The notes beneath the pieces were generated by a model, which saw nothing but the letters and a program-made list of their open reading frames with translations, searched no databases and had not been told where the DNA came from. Made by a program: the position numbers and the translations under genes. From assembly GCA_017436225.1 (NCBI GenBank), contig JAFSDM010000022.1, positions 1 to 64,000 on the forward strand: DNA of 64,000 nt, read 5' to 3'. Each line of letters opens with the position of its first letter. Position 1 is the stretch's first letter. This document shows positions 15,322-22,985 of this stretch, piece by piece. The stretch is from Clostridia bacterium. GTDB taxonomy: Bacteria; Bacillota; Clostridia; Oscillospirales; Acutalibacteraceae.

Positions 15322-17190
15322 TTACTTTATTCTAATCCAGGCAGCAAGGCGGGATGCATCATCCCATGTTTTACCTGCTGATGCATAGTCAATAAGTCTT
15401 GCAGTTTTGCCCGATTTAAGCGGAACTTCAAAGCAGATATGCACTTCTTTAATTTCAGGGCAGTCAACAACTTTAGCATCTACGAATCCGTTATCATCGC
15501 AAACAACTTCTAAAACTGCATCGGGGTCTGTTACTCGTTTGTCAGCCGCTAAAACTAAAGGGCCATATGTGTAAGCCGCAAAAACATCCCTGTTTACCGC
15601 GCCTTCGGGTGGTAAAATTCTCTTAACCTTCATAGGTAGTTCAAGAGTGATTTCATCAGCATTATTCCAAATAGCCTTAAGGTTAGCGTAGCCGGCATCA
15701 ACCGCTTGTGTTTGACCTTTGTAAGTAACGTTTGCACCGTCGCACCAAGAAGGAATTCTAAAGCAAATTTCGAACTCTTCGCTTTGCTCAAGTTCAAGTG
15801 AGAATTTAACGGTGCCGTTATAGGGGTAGGCGGTATCTATATTAAGTTTAAGTGCAGAACCGTTAGGTGTAACTGAGTTAATGTGGCCCTTTTCATAGTA
15901 GTTTATTACAATGCCGTTTTTCTTATTTAAAAGAGCAATTTCAGGAATTACACCCGCACCTGCCGAGCCAATGCAAGCGCAACAACCATAGTAGCTATTG
16001 TTTTCCAAAACGTTGTAGCCGCCTGTTGCTCTACCTCTGGTACTGGCAACAAGGGGGGAGTAGCTATCAAATGGTAAAACGGTTGAAAATGTATTTAAAT
16101 CGGCCTTTTTTTGTTTGTCGTTATGAATTATACGGTTAGTGTTAAAGGCGCCAAGATACGCATTGTAGAAAGATTGCTCAATTCTGTCGGCATAATCAGA
16201 AACACCCGTAAGCTCAAGAAGTTGTGATGCAAATTTCATCCAGGTAACGGTAACGCAGGTTTCCTGAACAATGCCCCTGTAACCAATTTGAGTTTGTTTA
16301 ATTGCGGTGTGGTCAAAAAGCTCGTGGGTGCAACCACTGCAACCGATAATACTAAATTCGGTATTGATAATATTTTTTCCAAAGTTAATTAAAGCGGTTT
16401 TGTATTTATCAATGCCGGTAATGTAATAAAATTGTAAAAGGCCTTCAAAGCAGGACATCATCTCATAAGCCTTAACAACGGGAAAATCGTGAGGGGATAC
16501 ATTATTATAAGCAAGCTCAATAAGATTATCAGAAAGTATAAATCCTGTAGAGATAATATATTCAGCAAATTCGAAGTATTTTTTGTTGCCTGTTAAGCGG
16601 TAAAGACGAACAATCGGCTCTAAAATTGAGCAGGAGTTAAGACCTTCCCAATGTTTTGCGCATCTGCGAATATCAAGCTTATCGGCGCCGATACGTGCAA
16701 TGATGTAATCTGCTTGTCTGCACATTGATGCAATTATCTGTTCGTTAAGCTCATCATCTTTGGAGATTTCCATAAAATACATAAGTCCAAGCAGAACATA
16801 TTTTCTGCCCCAAAGATCCCAAAAGTTAAACTGTTCTCTTGGTCGGTAGCCGGAAATTCTGCCAAATTCATCTTCTGCGCTTAAAATATCGCGAACGCTG
16901 TTTTCAAGAATTTCGTATATTTCTTCGTTGCCGGTGTATCTTGTAACCATTGAGCCGCCGCGCATCATTTTGCCCCAAAATTCGCTTCTCCAGGTAACGT
17001 ACCAGTCACCTCTGCCATCATCTTGAACGCGGAAAATATCTACGAAGTTTTTCCAAAGCGCAACGTCATAAAGCTGATTTCTTTCAATAAAATCAACCGC
17101 ATCTTTAAGGGTGTTTTCAAAAAACAAATTAAGCTCATTGGTTTTCGTGAAGGTTTTTAAATCTTTTTCGGGAACAACCTTTTTAACCAT
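15322..17190 (-). CDS. GH127-family glycoside hydrolase (DUF1680, beta-L-arabinofuranosidase-like)
   Basis: A 622-residue enzyme of the GH127/DUF1680 family, whose studied members release beta-L-arabinofuranose using a zinc-bound cysteine nucleophile. The (alpha/alpha)6 barrel is followed by a beta-sandwich region. The zinc-site pattern is present: E310-x-C312 in QETC and adjacent C403-C404 in YYGCCAC, spaced as in the characterised bifidobacterial enzyme. There is no signal peptide, so it probably acts on imported oligosaccharides. The ATG at 17190 is preferred, with AGGAG eleven bases upstream. The in-frame TTG is too close to it. Its promoter shares a 35-base element with that of the lipoprotein gene at 17486-18892. 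Confidence 0.85.
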   Translation of the reverse strand: MVKKVVPEKDLKTFTKTNELNLFFENTLKDAVDFIERNQLYDVALWKNFVDIFRVQDDGRGDWYVTWRSEFWGKMMRGGSMVTRYTGNEEIYEILENSVRDILSAEDEFGRISGYRPREQFNFWDLWGRKYVLLGLMYFMEISKDDELNEQIIASMCRQADYIIARIGADKLDIRRCAKHWEGLNSCSILEPIVRLYRLTGNKKYFEFAEYIISTGFILSDNLIELAYNNVSPHDFPVVKAYEMMSCFEGLLQFYYITGIDKYKTALINFGKNIINTEFSIIGCSGCTHELFDHTAIKQTQIGYRGIVQETCVTVTWMKFASQLLELTGVSDYADRIEQSFYNAYLGAFNTNRIIHNDKQKKADLNTFSTVLPFDSYSPLVASTRGRATGGYNVLENNSYYGCCACIGSAGAGVIPEIALLNKKNGIVINYYEKGHINSVTPNGSALKLNIDTAYPYNGTVKFSLELEQSEEFEICFRIPSWCDGANVTYKGQTQAVDAGYANLKAIWNNADEITLELPMKVKRILPPEGAVNRDVFAAYTYGPLVLAADKRVTDPDAVLEVVCDDNGFVDAKVVDCPEIKEVHICFEVPLKSGKTARLIDYASAGKTWDDASRLAAWIRIK

Positions 17191-17232
17191 AGCAAACAAC
17201 TCTCCTAAAAAATATAAACAACTTTATTTTTT

Positions 17233-17270
17233 ATATTACATAATTGGTATAAAAAAGTCAATAATTATGT
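17233..17270 (-). promoter_or_regulatory. GH127 promoter with repeated 35-base element (copy A)
   Basis: Minus strand TTGACT (17256-17261), 17-base spacer, TAATAT (17233-17238). Positions 17236-17270 match 18927-18961 in 34 of 35 bases, covering the -35 hexamer, the whole spacer and the flank. The spacer reads TTTTTATACCAATTATG. Confidence 0.75.
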
Positions 17271-17303
17271 CCTTTTCGTTTTTTGTTTAAATTTGGTGAT
17301 TAA

Positions 17304-17582
17304 TTATGTTTTTTTGCAACTAAAGAAACCGTCCCCGAAGGCTTAGAATTTAGTACCTTTGATATTACACTTTTGCTGTGGCTGGGCGCCATATTTCTCT
17401 TTTGGGTAACCTCTATAATTATTTATAGAAAATTAACTTCCAAAAAGCGTAATATTATGCGAATTTTTTCATTTTTAAATTGTTTTTATTTTACTTTTGT
17501 AATGCCTGAAATATTAGTAACCTTTTTGATTGATTTAATTCTCATAGATTCAACAACAGGCTTCCAACCGTTTATTGAATAA
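17304..17582 (+). pseudogene. Possible remnant of a membrane-protein C-terminus
   Basis: An open frame without a convincing start codon or SD encodes a polar segment (KETVPEGLEFSTFDITL), a strong hydrophobic helix (LLLWLGAIFLFWVTSIII) and a basic tail (YRKLTSKKRNIMR). It then runs into the 3' end of the oppositely oriented lipoprotein gene. The order acidic segment, helix, lysine-rich tail looks like the end of a real membrane protein. It may be the relic of a displaced gene, or chance. The rest of 17191-17485 holds only the GH127 promoter. Confidence 0.25.
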
Positions 17583-18892
17583 TATTCATAGTCGAACTCG
17601 TCAACGGTTTTTGTTACAGTGAGATTTGAAGCACCGCTATAGGTGTATTCAATGGTGTAATAGTATTGGTGTACACGGTCCTTTGCTTCTATGTCTTGAC
17701 CGCCCAATAAATAATTATAGTAAACGGTGAAGGAGCCGTTTTTATTATCCTTATAACCTATAATATTGTGGGTGTAGTCTGCAACGTCGCCGGCTGCCAT
17801 GTAGGGTATGTAGAAATAACCGTTAGAGTAGGTGTGGTTACACCAGAAGAATTCATATTTACCCTGTGCTTTTAATTTTGCAAAGAGGCTGTCGTCAACA
17901 ACAAACTTGGTTTTTAAGGCTTTAAGCATTACGGCTTCAGGAATTTCAAACATCCAAGTCTCTTTTGAAGTGTTAAGATATTTATTTTCAAGATCATCAA
18001 ATCCAATTGCGTAGTAGCCCTCTTGCAGCATATAATCAAAATCGGGGGTGCCGTCACCGTTAATTTCAGCGCCTACGTGTCCGCTTGGACCGCCTGCAAT
18101 ACCGGCCGAAACAAGCGATTTTTCTAATATTGCGAGGTTGGATTGACCGCAAACGGTACATTTGCCATTCTTTACAGTGTGCTTTTCGGTAGAAACAACT
18201 GCCTTGCAGCTTTCACAAACCTTGTTATGATTTATAGCATCTAATTTTGAACTATCAATGATGTTTTTGCCGGTAGAAGCCGAAACTGCCTTTGTTTTTG
18301 CGTGTTTACAAACAACGGTTGTAGAAGTGGTGTTTGTGGGTTTGGAGCTTTCAATCTTTTCGGAAGAATTGTTAGCTTCGCTGGAAGCTTCAGGTGTTTC
18401 GTTTTCAAGCTCAACAGTAGTTTTAAGGGTTGCCTTAATCTCAAGCTCTGTTAATTTATCGTTGACAGAAGTGGAAATTTTGTTTAAAATTTCAGTTGCA
18501 TTAACGGCCTTGTCTGTAACTTCTGTAATTTTAATATCGATAGTTGCGTCAGTGGTTATAAAGTCACCGTCGTTTGCGGCTACAATAAGATTATTAACAA
18601 CCTCTTCAACCTTTTTGTTTTCAAACGCAACTTTATTTTCAATTGATTTTGCATCAGCGTTTACAGGCTCAACAGCAAGTACAACACCTAAAGCGTCTAA
18701 ATAAAGTCTAAACTGTGGGTTGATAGTAACCAAAACAACCGAAGCGTAGTTTTCAGGTTTTGAAAATTCTACTGTTTGGTTGGTGTTGGATGTTGTTGCA
18801 GATGTAGTGTCGTTTGGAGTTTCGTTGCTACAACCGGCAAAACAAACTACTAATAGCATTGCTGCAAGTAATAAACATAAAAGTTTTTTCAT
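17486..18892 (-). CDS. Lipoprotein with RsgI-like domain and zinc-ribbon-like cysteines
   Basis: A 468-residue predicted lipoprotein: signal peptide MKKLLCLLLAAMLLVVCFAGC with the lipid cysteine at 21, then a Ser/Thr-rich linker. Residues about 49-155 (YASVVLVTINPQFRLYLDALG, VLAVEPVNADA) resemble the extracytoplasmic domain of RsgI-type anti-sigma factors, including the Asn-Pro pair (58-59) at which some clostridial RsgI proteins are reported to cleave themselves. A second Ser/Thr linker leads to C195, CESC (226-229), H238 and CTVC (245-248), a zinc-ribbon-like cluster. The C-terminal ~200 residues are aromatic-rich and unrecognised. The ATG at 18892 is set by AGGAG. The gene is divergent from the GH-A gene and shares its promoter element with GH127. 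Confidence 0.65.
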   Translation of the reverse strand: MKKLLCLLLAAMLLVVCFAGCSNETPNDTTSATTSNTNQTVEFSKPENYASVVLVTINPQFRLYLDALGVVLAVEPVNADAKSIENKVAFENKKVEEVVNNLIVAANDGDFITTDATIDIKITEVTDKAVNATEILNKISTSVNDKLTELEIKATLKTTVELENETPEASSEANNSSEKIESSKPTNTTSTTVVCKHAKTKAVSASTGKNIIDSSKLDAINHNKVCESCKAVVSTEKHTVKNGKCTVCGQSNLAILEKSLVSAGIAGGPSGHVGAEINGDGTPDFDYMLQEGYYAIGFDDLENKYLNTSKETWMFEIPEAVMLKALKTKFVVDDSLFAKLKAQGKYEFFWCNHTYSNGYFYIPYMAAGDVADYTHNIIGYKDNKNGSFTVYYNYLLGGQDIEAKDRVHQYYYTIEYTYSGASNLTVTKTVDEFDYEYYSINGWKPVVESMRIKSIKKVTNISGITKVK

Positions 18893-18923
18893 AAAAACCA
18901 CTCCTAATAAAGTATTCATTTTA

Positions 18924-18961
18924 ATTTTACATAATTGGTATAAAAAAGTCAATAATAATGT
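18924..18961 (-). promoter_or_regulatory. Lipoprotein promoter with repeated 35-base element (copy B)
   Basis: Minus strand TTGACT (18947-18952), 17-base spacer identical to copy A, TAAAAT (18924-18929). The repeat spans 18927-18961. Confidence 0.75.
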
Positions 18962-18969
18962 ATTTTTTG

Positions 18970-18998
18970 TTGACTATATAGTGATTATTGTTTATAAT
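18970..18998 (+). promoter_or_regulatory. Promoter of the GH-A hydrolase gene
   Basis: TTGACT (18970-18975), 17 bases, TATAAT (18993-18998). It is divergent from copy B, with only about 17 bases between the two -35 hexamers, so a regulator bound at one could affect both. Confidence 0.75.
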
Positions 18999-19030
18999 GT
19001 AGAAAAGAACAATGGAAGGGTGTGTTTATA

Positions 19031-20962
19031 ATGTTAAAATACATTTTAAATGCAGATTTGAATAATCCTGTTCATAGTAATTTTGTTGGTAATGCGGCTG
19101 TATTTCACGGTTACGCAGGTATGAGTGACCACGAAGATCGTGTTTATACCGAGGAGCAAGCAGAACTTGAGGCAGACCGCGCTGCCGAAATCGGTGTAAA
19201 AATTGTCCGTACAATGTACAGAAGATATGCTGAGTACAATGAACAAACAGGCAAATGGAATTTTGATACTCATAATATGAACTGCTTTACACGCTGGTGC
19301 GAGCGCCTTTATAAAAGGGGAATTGACGTTGCTATTCAGGCGGGCTGGTGTAACCCAGGCGATATAACCGGAACTGGTTGGAATGACAAAATCCCCGACG
19401 GAGCCGAAATGGATCCAAACGAGGCTATGGATAAATACGTAGAATGGATGGTAGAGTCCCTAAAATATTTGATTATTGAAAAAGGTCTTACCAACGTTAA
19501 ATACGTTTTAATGTTTACCGAACCTCAAGGCAGTCTTATCGGAGTTTTAAAAGGTTATACACACCCTTATGATACTTGGTGCGCCGCTACCGAAGCTATG
19601 CATAACGGACTTGTTAAAGCAGGTATTCGTGATTTAGTTAAGCTTGTTGGTCCTAATGAAGGATCCACAACAGATTCCCAAATGTTAAAACATGTTGCCC
19701 CAAGAATTAAAGATTATATTGATATTTTCTCAACCCACAATTATCTTTCAGGTTGGGCAAGTGAAGATTCAGGACTTAAAAATGGTGACGGTTGCGTAGT
19801 ATTTCAATGTGCAGGTGCTAGAATTCAGCAAAATATTATAGTAGAGCCTAATACCGATTATGAGATGAAAATAATCGTTAAAGGTTTTCCAAAAAATGAT
19901 AAATACATAAGTGGACATATGCTTTTTGGCGCCTTTAATCCAAATGAATTTTTTGAAAAAAATTATATTTCAGCCGGCGGCAGTCCAACTCCAAGAATTA
20001 ATATTAACTCCACAAAAATGTTGGATGCAGCCTTAATTCCTAAAGATTGGGCAGAGTTCTCTCATACCTTTAATACAGGCGATTTAGAAGAAATTTGCGT
20101 TGGCGTTTTTTGTGATATTAAGCAGCCAAATATGGGGGCTTACATAAAGCAAGTTATTGTAACCAAAAAAGGTGATGACAAAAACCTTGTTAAGAACAGT
20201 GATTTTTCAGACCCCGATTTCTACTACCCTCGTCCTATTAGAAGCTTTTTTGATAAGTATAAGTGGGGCTGGATTGCAATGGCAAGCCCATACGTTGCTT
20301 CAAACGACTATCATGATTGGCATCGTTGGGTAAATACTGCTATGAAGTACCTTCCCGAAGGCAAGGAATTCTGGTTTGACGAATATAACGTTAACGGTGC
20401 TTATTTTGACAAGCATTATGACCCATATTACGCAACCAAGCTTGCAACCGCAACCATCTCTCTTATGACTTCAGGCTCTCAGTCAAGTATTATGTGGACT
20501 TTGTTTGACCAACAATGGCCAAATAGCCACGAAGAAAATCATGACTGTTGGTATGATGGTGATCACCGTTGGGGCGTTATGCCAAATCTTATGAGAGATA
20601 CAACCCCTTATCCATCATTCTATTCTACAGGTCTTCTTTTCCGCTATATGGGCGGAGGCGAAGGCACAAAGGTTTATGAGATTAAGGATGGTGAGCCAAT
20701 TTTTGGCGCCATTACCGTATCACCTGAGGGTAAAATCGGTATTGCTGTTGTAAATACCTTTGATGGTGAACGAGAGTTTGAGCTTAATTTAAGTCAGTCT
20801 TTAGGCTCAGTTAAGCTTCAAAAGAGGGTTTATGACCCCGCAACCATTGAACCTAATGCAGAAGCAAAACAACTAGCCCCCGTAGGCGAAATTACAGTTG
20901 ATAATAAAATTTCTGATACCCTTGCACCTTACTCATTAGTAGTTTATAGTAATATAGATTAA
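19031..20962 (+). CDS. Clan GH-A-like glycoside hydrolase with inserted carbohydrate-binding-like domain
   Basis: A 643-residue cytoplasmic enzyme with no signal peptide. The TIM-barrel features of retaining clan GH-A enzymes are visible: probable acid/base E164 in VLMFTEPQGS and probable nucleophile E451 in EFWFDEYNVNG, with the SIMWTLFDQQWPN strand late in the barrel. Between them, residues about 245-400 form a beta-rich insertion (QQNIIVEPNTDYEMKIIVKG, AEFSHTFNTGDLEEICVGVF) typical of galactose-binding-fold CBMs. The C-terminus looks like the beta-sandwich cap of GH39/GH30-type enzymes. The family number is uncertain. The ATG at 19031 is chosen because GGAAGG sits too close to the alternative GTG at 19022. 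Confidence 0.7.
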   Translation: MLKYILNADLNNPVHSNFVGNAAVFHGYAGMSDHEDRVYTEEQAELEADRAAEIGVKIVRTMYRRYAEYNEQTGKWNFDTHNMNCFTRWCERLYKRGIDVAIQAGWCNPGDITGTGWNDKIPDGAEMDPNEAMDKYVEWMVESLKYLIIEKGLTNVKYVLMFTEPQGSLIGVLKGYTHPYDTWCAATEAMHNGLVKAGIRDLVKLVGPNEGSTTDSQMLKHVAPRIKDYIDIFSTHNYLSGWASEDSGLKNGDGCVVFQCAGARIQQNIIVEPNTDYEMKIIVKGFPKNDKYISGHMLFGAFNPNEFFEKNYISAGGSPTPRININSTKMLDAALIPKDWAEFSHTFNTGDLEEICVGVFCDIKQPNMGAYIKQVIVTKKGDDKNLVKNSDFSDPDFYYPRPIRSFFDKYKWGWIAMASPYVASNDYHDWHRWVNTAMKYLPEGKEFWFDEYNVNGAYFDKHYDPYYATKLATATISLMTSGSQSSIMWTLFDQQWPNSHEENHDCWYDGDHRWGVMPNLMRDTTPYPSFYSTGLLFRYMGGGEGTKVYEIKDGEPIFGAITVSPEGKIGIAVVNTFDGEREFELNLSQSLGSVKLQKRVYDPATIEPNAEAKQLAPVGEITVDNKISDTLAPYSLVVYSNID

Positions 20963-20986
20963 TAATAGGGTAGTATTAAAATCAAA

Positions 20987-21034
20987 CTTAAAACCGAAGG
21001 CACTATAGAAGGTGACTTCGGTTTTTAAGTTTTT
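20987..21034. terminator. Bidirectional terminator after the GH-A gene
   Basis: CTTAAAACCGAAG (20987-20999) pairs with CTTCGGTTTTTAAG (21016-21029) around a 16-base loop and continues TTTTTA. It separates the GH-A gene from the converging GGGtGRT gene. Confidence 0.75.
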
Positions 21035-21088
21035 ATAAAAGAAAACGGGAGGGCACAGAGACCCTCCCATACAAAGTCTTATAAAACC

Positions 21089-22090
21089 TTATTTATTAAG
21101 TGCTTCGTTAACTGCAACTGCGCAAGCAACAGTCATACCAACCATGGGGTTGTTACCTGCACCGATAAGACCCATCATCTCAACGTGGGCAGGAACAGAA
21201 GAAGAACCTGCGAACTGAGCGTCAGAGTGCATACGGCCCATAGTATCGGTCATACCGTAGGAAGCAGGACCGGCAGCCATATTATCGGGATGGAGAGTAC
21301 GGCCTGTACCGCCACCGGAAGCAACGGAGAAGTATTTTTTACCCTGCTCGATGCATTCCTTTTTGTAGGTACCTGCAACGGGGTGTTGGAAACGGGTGGG
21401 GTTGGTGGAGTTACCTGTAATGGAAACGTCAACACCTTCTTTGTGCATGATTGCAACGCCCTCGCGAACGTCATCTGCACCGTAGCAGCGAACCTTTGCG
21501 CGTTCGCCGGTAGAATAAGCGGTTTCGTTAACAACCTTTAATTCGCCGGTGTAGTAGTCAAACTGAGTTTGAACGTAGGTGAAACCGTTAATACGAGAAA
21601 TGATTTGAGCGGCATCCTTACCTAAACCGTTAAGGATAACACGAAGAGGCTCTTTACGAGCTTTGTTTGCACTGTTTGCAAGACCGATAGCGCCTTCAGC
21701 AGCAGCAAAGGATTCGTGACCTGCAAGGAATGCAAAGCACTTGGTTTCCTCACGGAGAAGCATAGAGCCGAGGTTTCCGTGGCCAAGACCAACCTTACGG
21801 TCATCAGCAACTGAACCGGGGATACAGAAGGACTGTAAACCAAGACCGATTTTTTCAGCAGCTTCAGCAGCGGATTTAACGCCGTCCTTAATAGCAATAG
21901 CACAGCCTACAACATATGCCCAAGCGGCATTTTCAAAGCAGATAGGCTGAATACCCTTAACGATATTATAAGCATCAACGCCTGCGTTATCGCAGATTTC
22001 TTTAGCCTCTTCAACGGAAGCGATGCCGTGCTTTGCGAGTTCTTCGTTGATTTGTTTAATTCTTCTATCATAACTTTCAAATAAAGCCAT
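21089..22090 (-). CDS. GGGtGRT protein
   Basis: A 333-residue member of the conserved GGGtGRT family, named after the motif seen here in SVASGGGTGRTLHPDN near residue 267. Other conserved stretches are GLGHGNLGSMLLREETKCFAFLAGHESFAAAEGAIG and the C-terminal VEMMGLIGAGNNPMVGM. The Gly-rich and Cys/His-containing segments suggest a cofactor or metal site, but I know of no biochemical function. It starts 18 bases after the NifU-like gene, with AGGAGGG before its ATG. The pairing is characteristic of the family and implies a joint job in iron-sulfur or redox metabolism, which is inference. Confidence 0.85.
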   Translation of the reverse strand: MALFESYDRRIKQINEELAKHGIASVEEAKEICDNAGVDAYNIVKGIQPICFENAAWAYVVGCAIAIKDGVKSAAEAAEKIGLGLQSFCIPGSVADDRKVGLGHGNLGSMLLREETKCFAFLAGHESFAAAEGAIGLANSANKARKEPLRVILNGLGKDAAQIISRINGFTYVQTQFDYYTGELKVVNETAYSTGERAKVRCYGADDVREGVAIMHKEGVDVSITGNSTNPTRFQHPVAGTYKKECIEQGKKYFSVASGGGTGRTLHPDNMAAGPASYGMTDTMGRMHSDAQFAGSSSVPAHVEMMGLIGAGNNPMVGMTVACAVAVNEALNK

Positions 22091-22107
22091 TATCGTTTCC
22101 CTCCTAA

Positions 22108-22800
22108 TTATTCTTCACGGGGGTCAATGAGCTTTGCAGCGTCATCAACGCGACCGTATTGACCGCTAGCTTTAGCTAAAGCTTCGTTAGCGTCCATACC
22201 TTTTTTAATCATATCCATCATTTTGCCAAGGTGAACGAATTTGTAACCAATAATGGTGCCAGCTTCATCAACGGCAACCTTGGTGATGTAGCCTTCAGCA
22301 AGCTCTAAGTAACGTGGGCCCTTTGCTTTAGTAGCATAGGTAGTACCGGTTTGTGAACGGAGACCCTTACCAAGATCTTCAAGACCTGCACCAACAGGAA
22401 GACCATCTTCAGAGAAAGCGGTCTGAGTACGACCGTAAACGATCTGTAAGAAAAGTTCGCGCATTGCAGTATTGATAGCATCGCAAACAAGGTCGGTATT
22501 AAGAGCTTCAAGAAGAGTTTTACCAATAAGAATTTCAGAAGCCATAGCAGCAGAGTGAGTCATACCGGAGCAACCGATAGTTTCAACTAACGCTTCTTCA
22601 ATAACGCCTTCTTTAACGTTAAGAGTAAGTTTGCAGGTACCTTGTTGAGGAGCGCACCAGCCGATACCGTGGGTAAGACCGGAAATATCCTTAACTTCTT
22701 TAACCTGTACCCATTTACCTTCTTCCGGAATGGGGGCGGGACCGTGATAAGCGCCCTTAGCAAGAGGACACATTTGTTCCACTTCATGAGAATAATTCAT
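22108..22800 (-). CDS. IscU/NifU-type iron-sulfur scaffold-like protein
   Basis: A 230-residue protein with a NifU N-terminal-like fold. Candidate cluster ligands are C in HGIGWCAPQQGTCKLTL, C in VETIGCSGMTHSAAMASE and C in LNTDLVCDAINTAMREL. The spacing differs from classical IscU, and the protein is longer, with a C-terminal YITKVAVDEAGTIIGYKFVHLG beta segment and a helical tail. I start at MNYSHEVEQMC because AAGGAG precedes that ATG. It is the first gene of a two-gene operon with the GGGtGRT protein. No cysteine desulfurase is nearby. Confidence 0.78.
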   Translation of the reverse strand: MNYSHEVEQMCPLAKGAYHGPAPIPEEGKWVQVKEVKDISGLTHGIGWCAPQQGTCKLTLNVKEGVIEEALVETIGCSGMTHSAAMASEILIGKTLLEALNTDLVCDAINTAMRELFLQIVYGRTQTAFSEDGLPVGAGLEDLGKGLRSQTGTTYATKAKGPRYLELAEGYITKVAVDEAGTIIGYKFVHLGKMMDMIKKGMDANEALAKASGQYGRVDDAAKLIDPREE

Positions 22801-22866
22801 AAGGGAAACTCCTTTCAATATAATAATTTCAAACTTTAGCTTTAAAAAATTCAAGCTATCATCTCT

Positions 22867-22895
22867 ATTATAAATTCTAATGCACGAAATTGCAA
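22867..22895 (-). promoter_or_regulatory. Promoter of the NifU-like / GGGtGRT operon
   Basis: Minus strand TTGCAA (22890-22895), 17 bases, TATAAT (22867-22872). Confidence 0.7.
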
Positions 22896-22936
22896 GAAAA
22901 AAAGCAACTTTTGTTTAATTTTTAACAAAATGACAA

Positions 22937-22960
22937 TGCACCCCCAATATTGGGGGTGCA
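22937..22960 (-). terminator. Perfect 24-base palindrome ending the MoxR operon
   Basis: TGCACCCCCAAT and ATTGGGGGTGCA form a perfect 12-bp inverted repeat 26 bases after the stop of the solute-binding lipoprotein. On the minus strand TTGTCATTTTG follows, a poor U tract, so termination is likely but not textbook. Confidence 0.6.
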
Positions 22961-22985
22961 AAATGTGAAAATTGGCAGTTAAATT

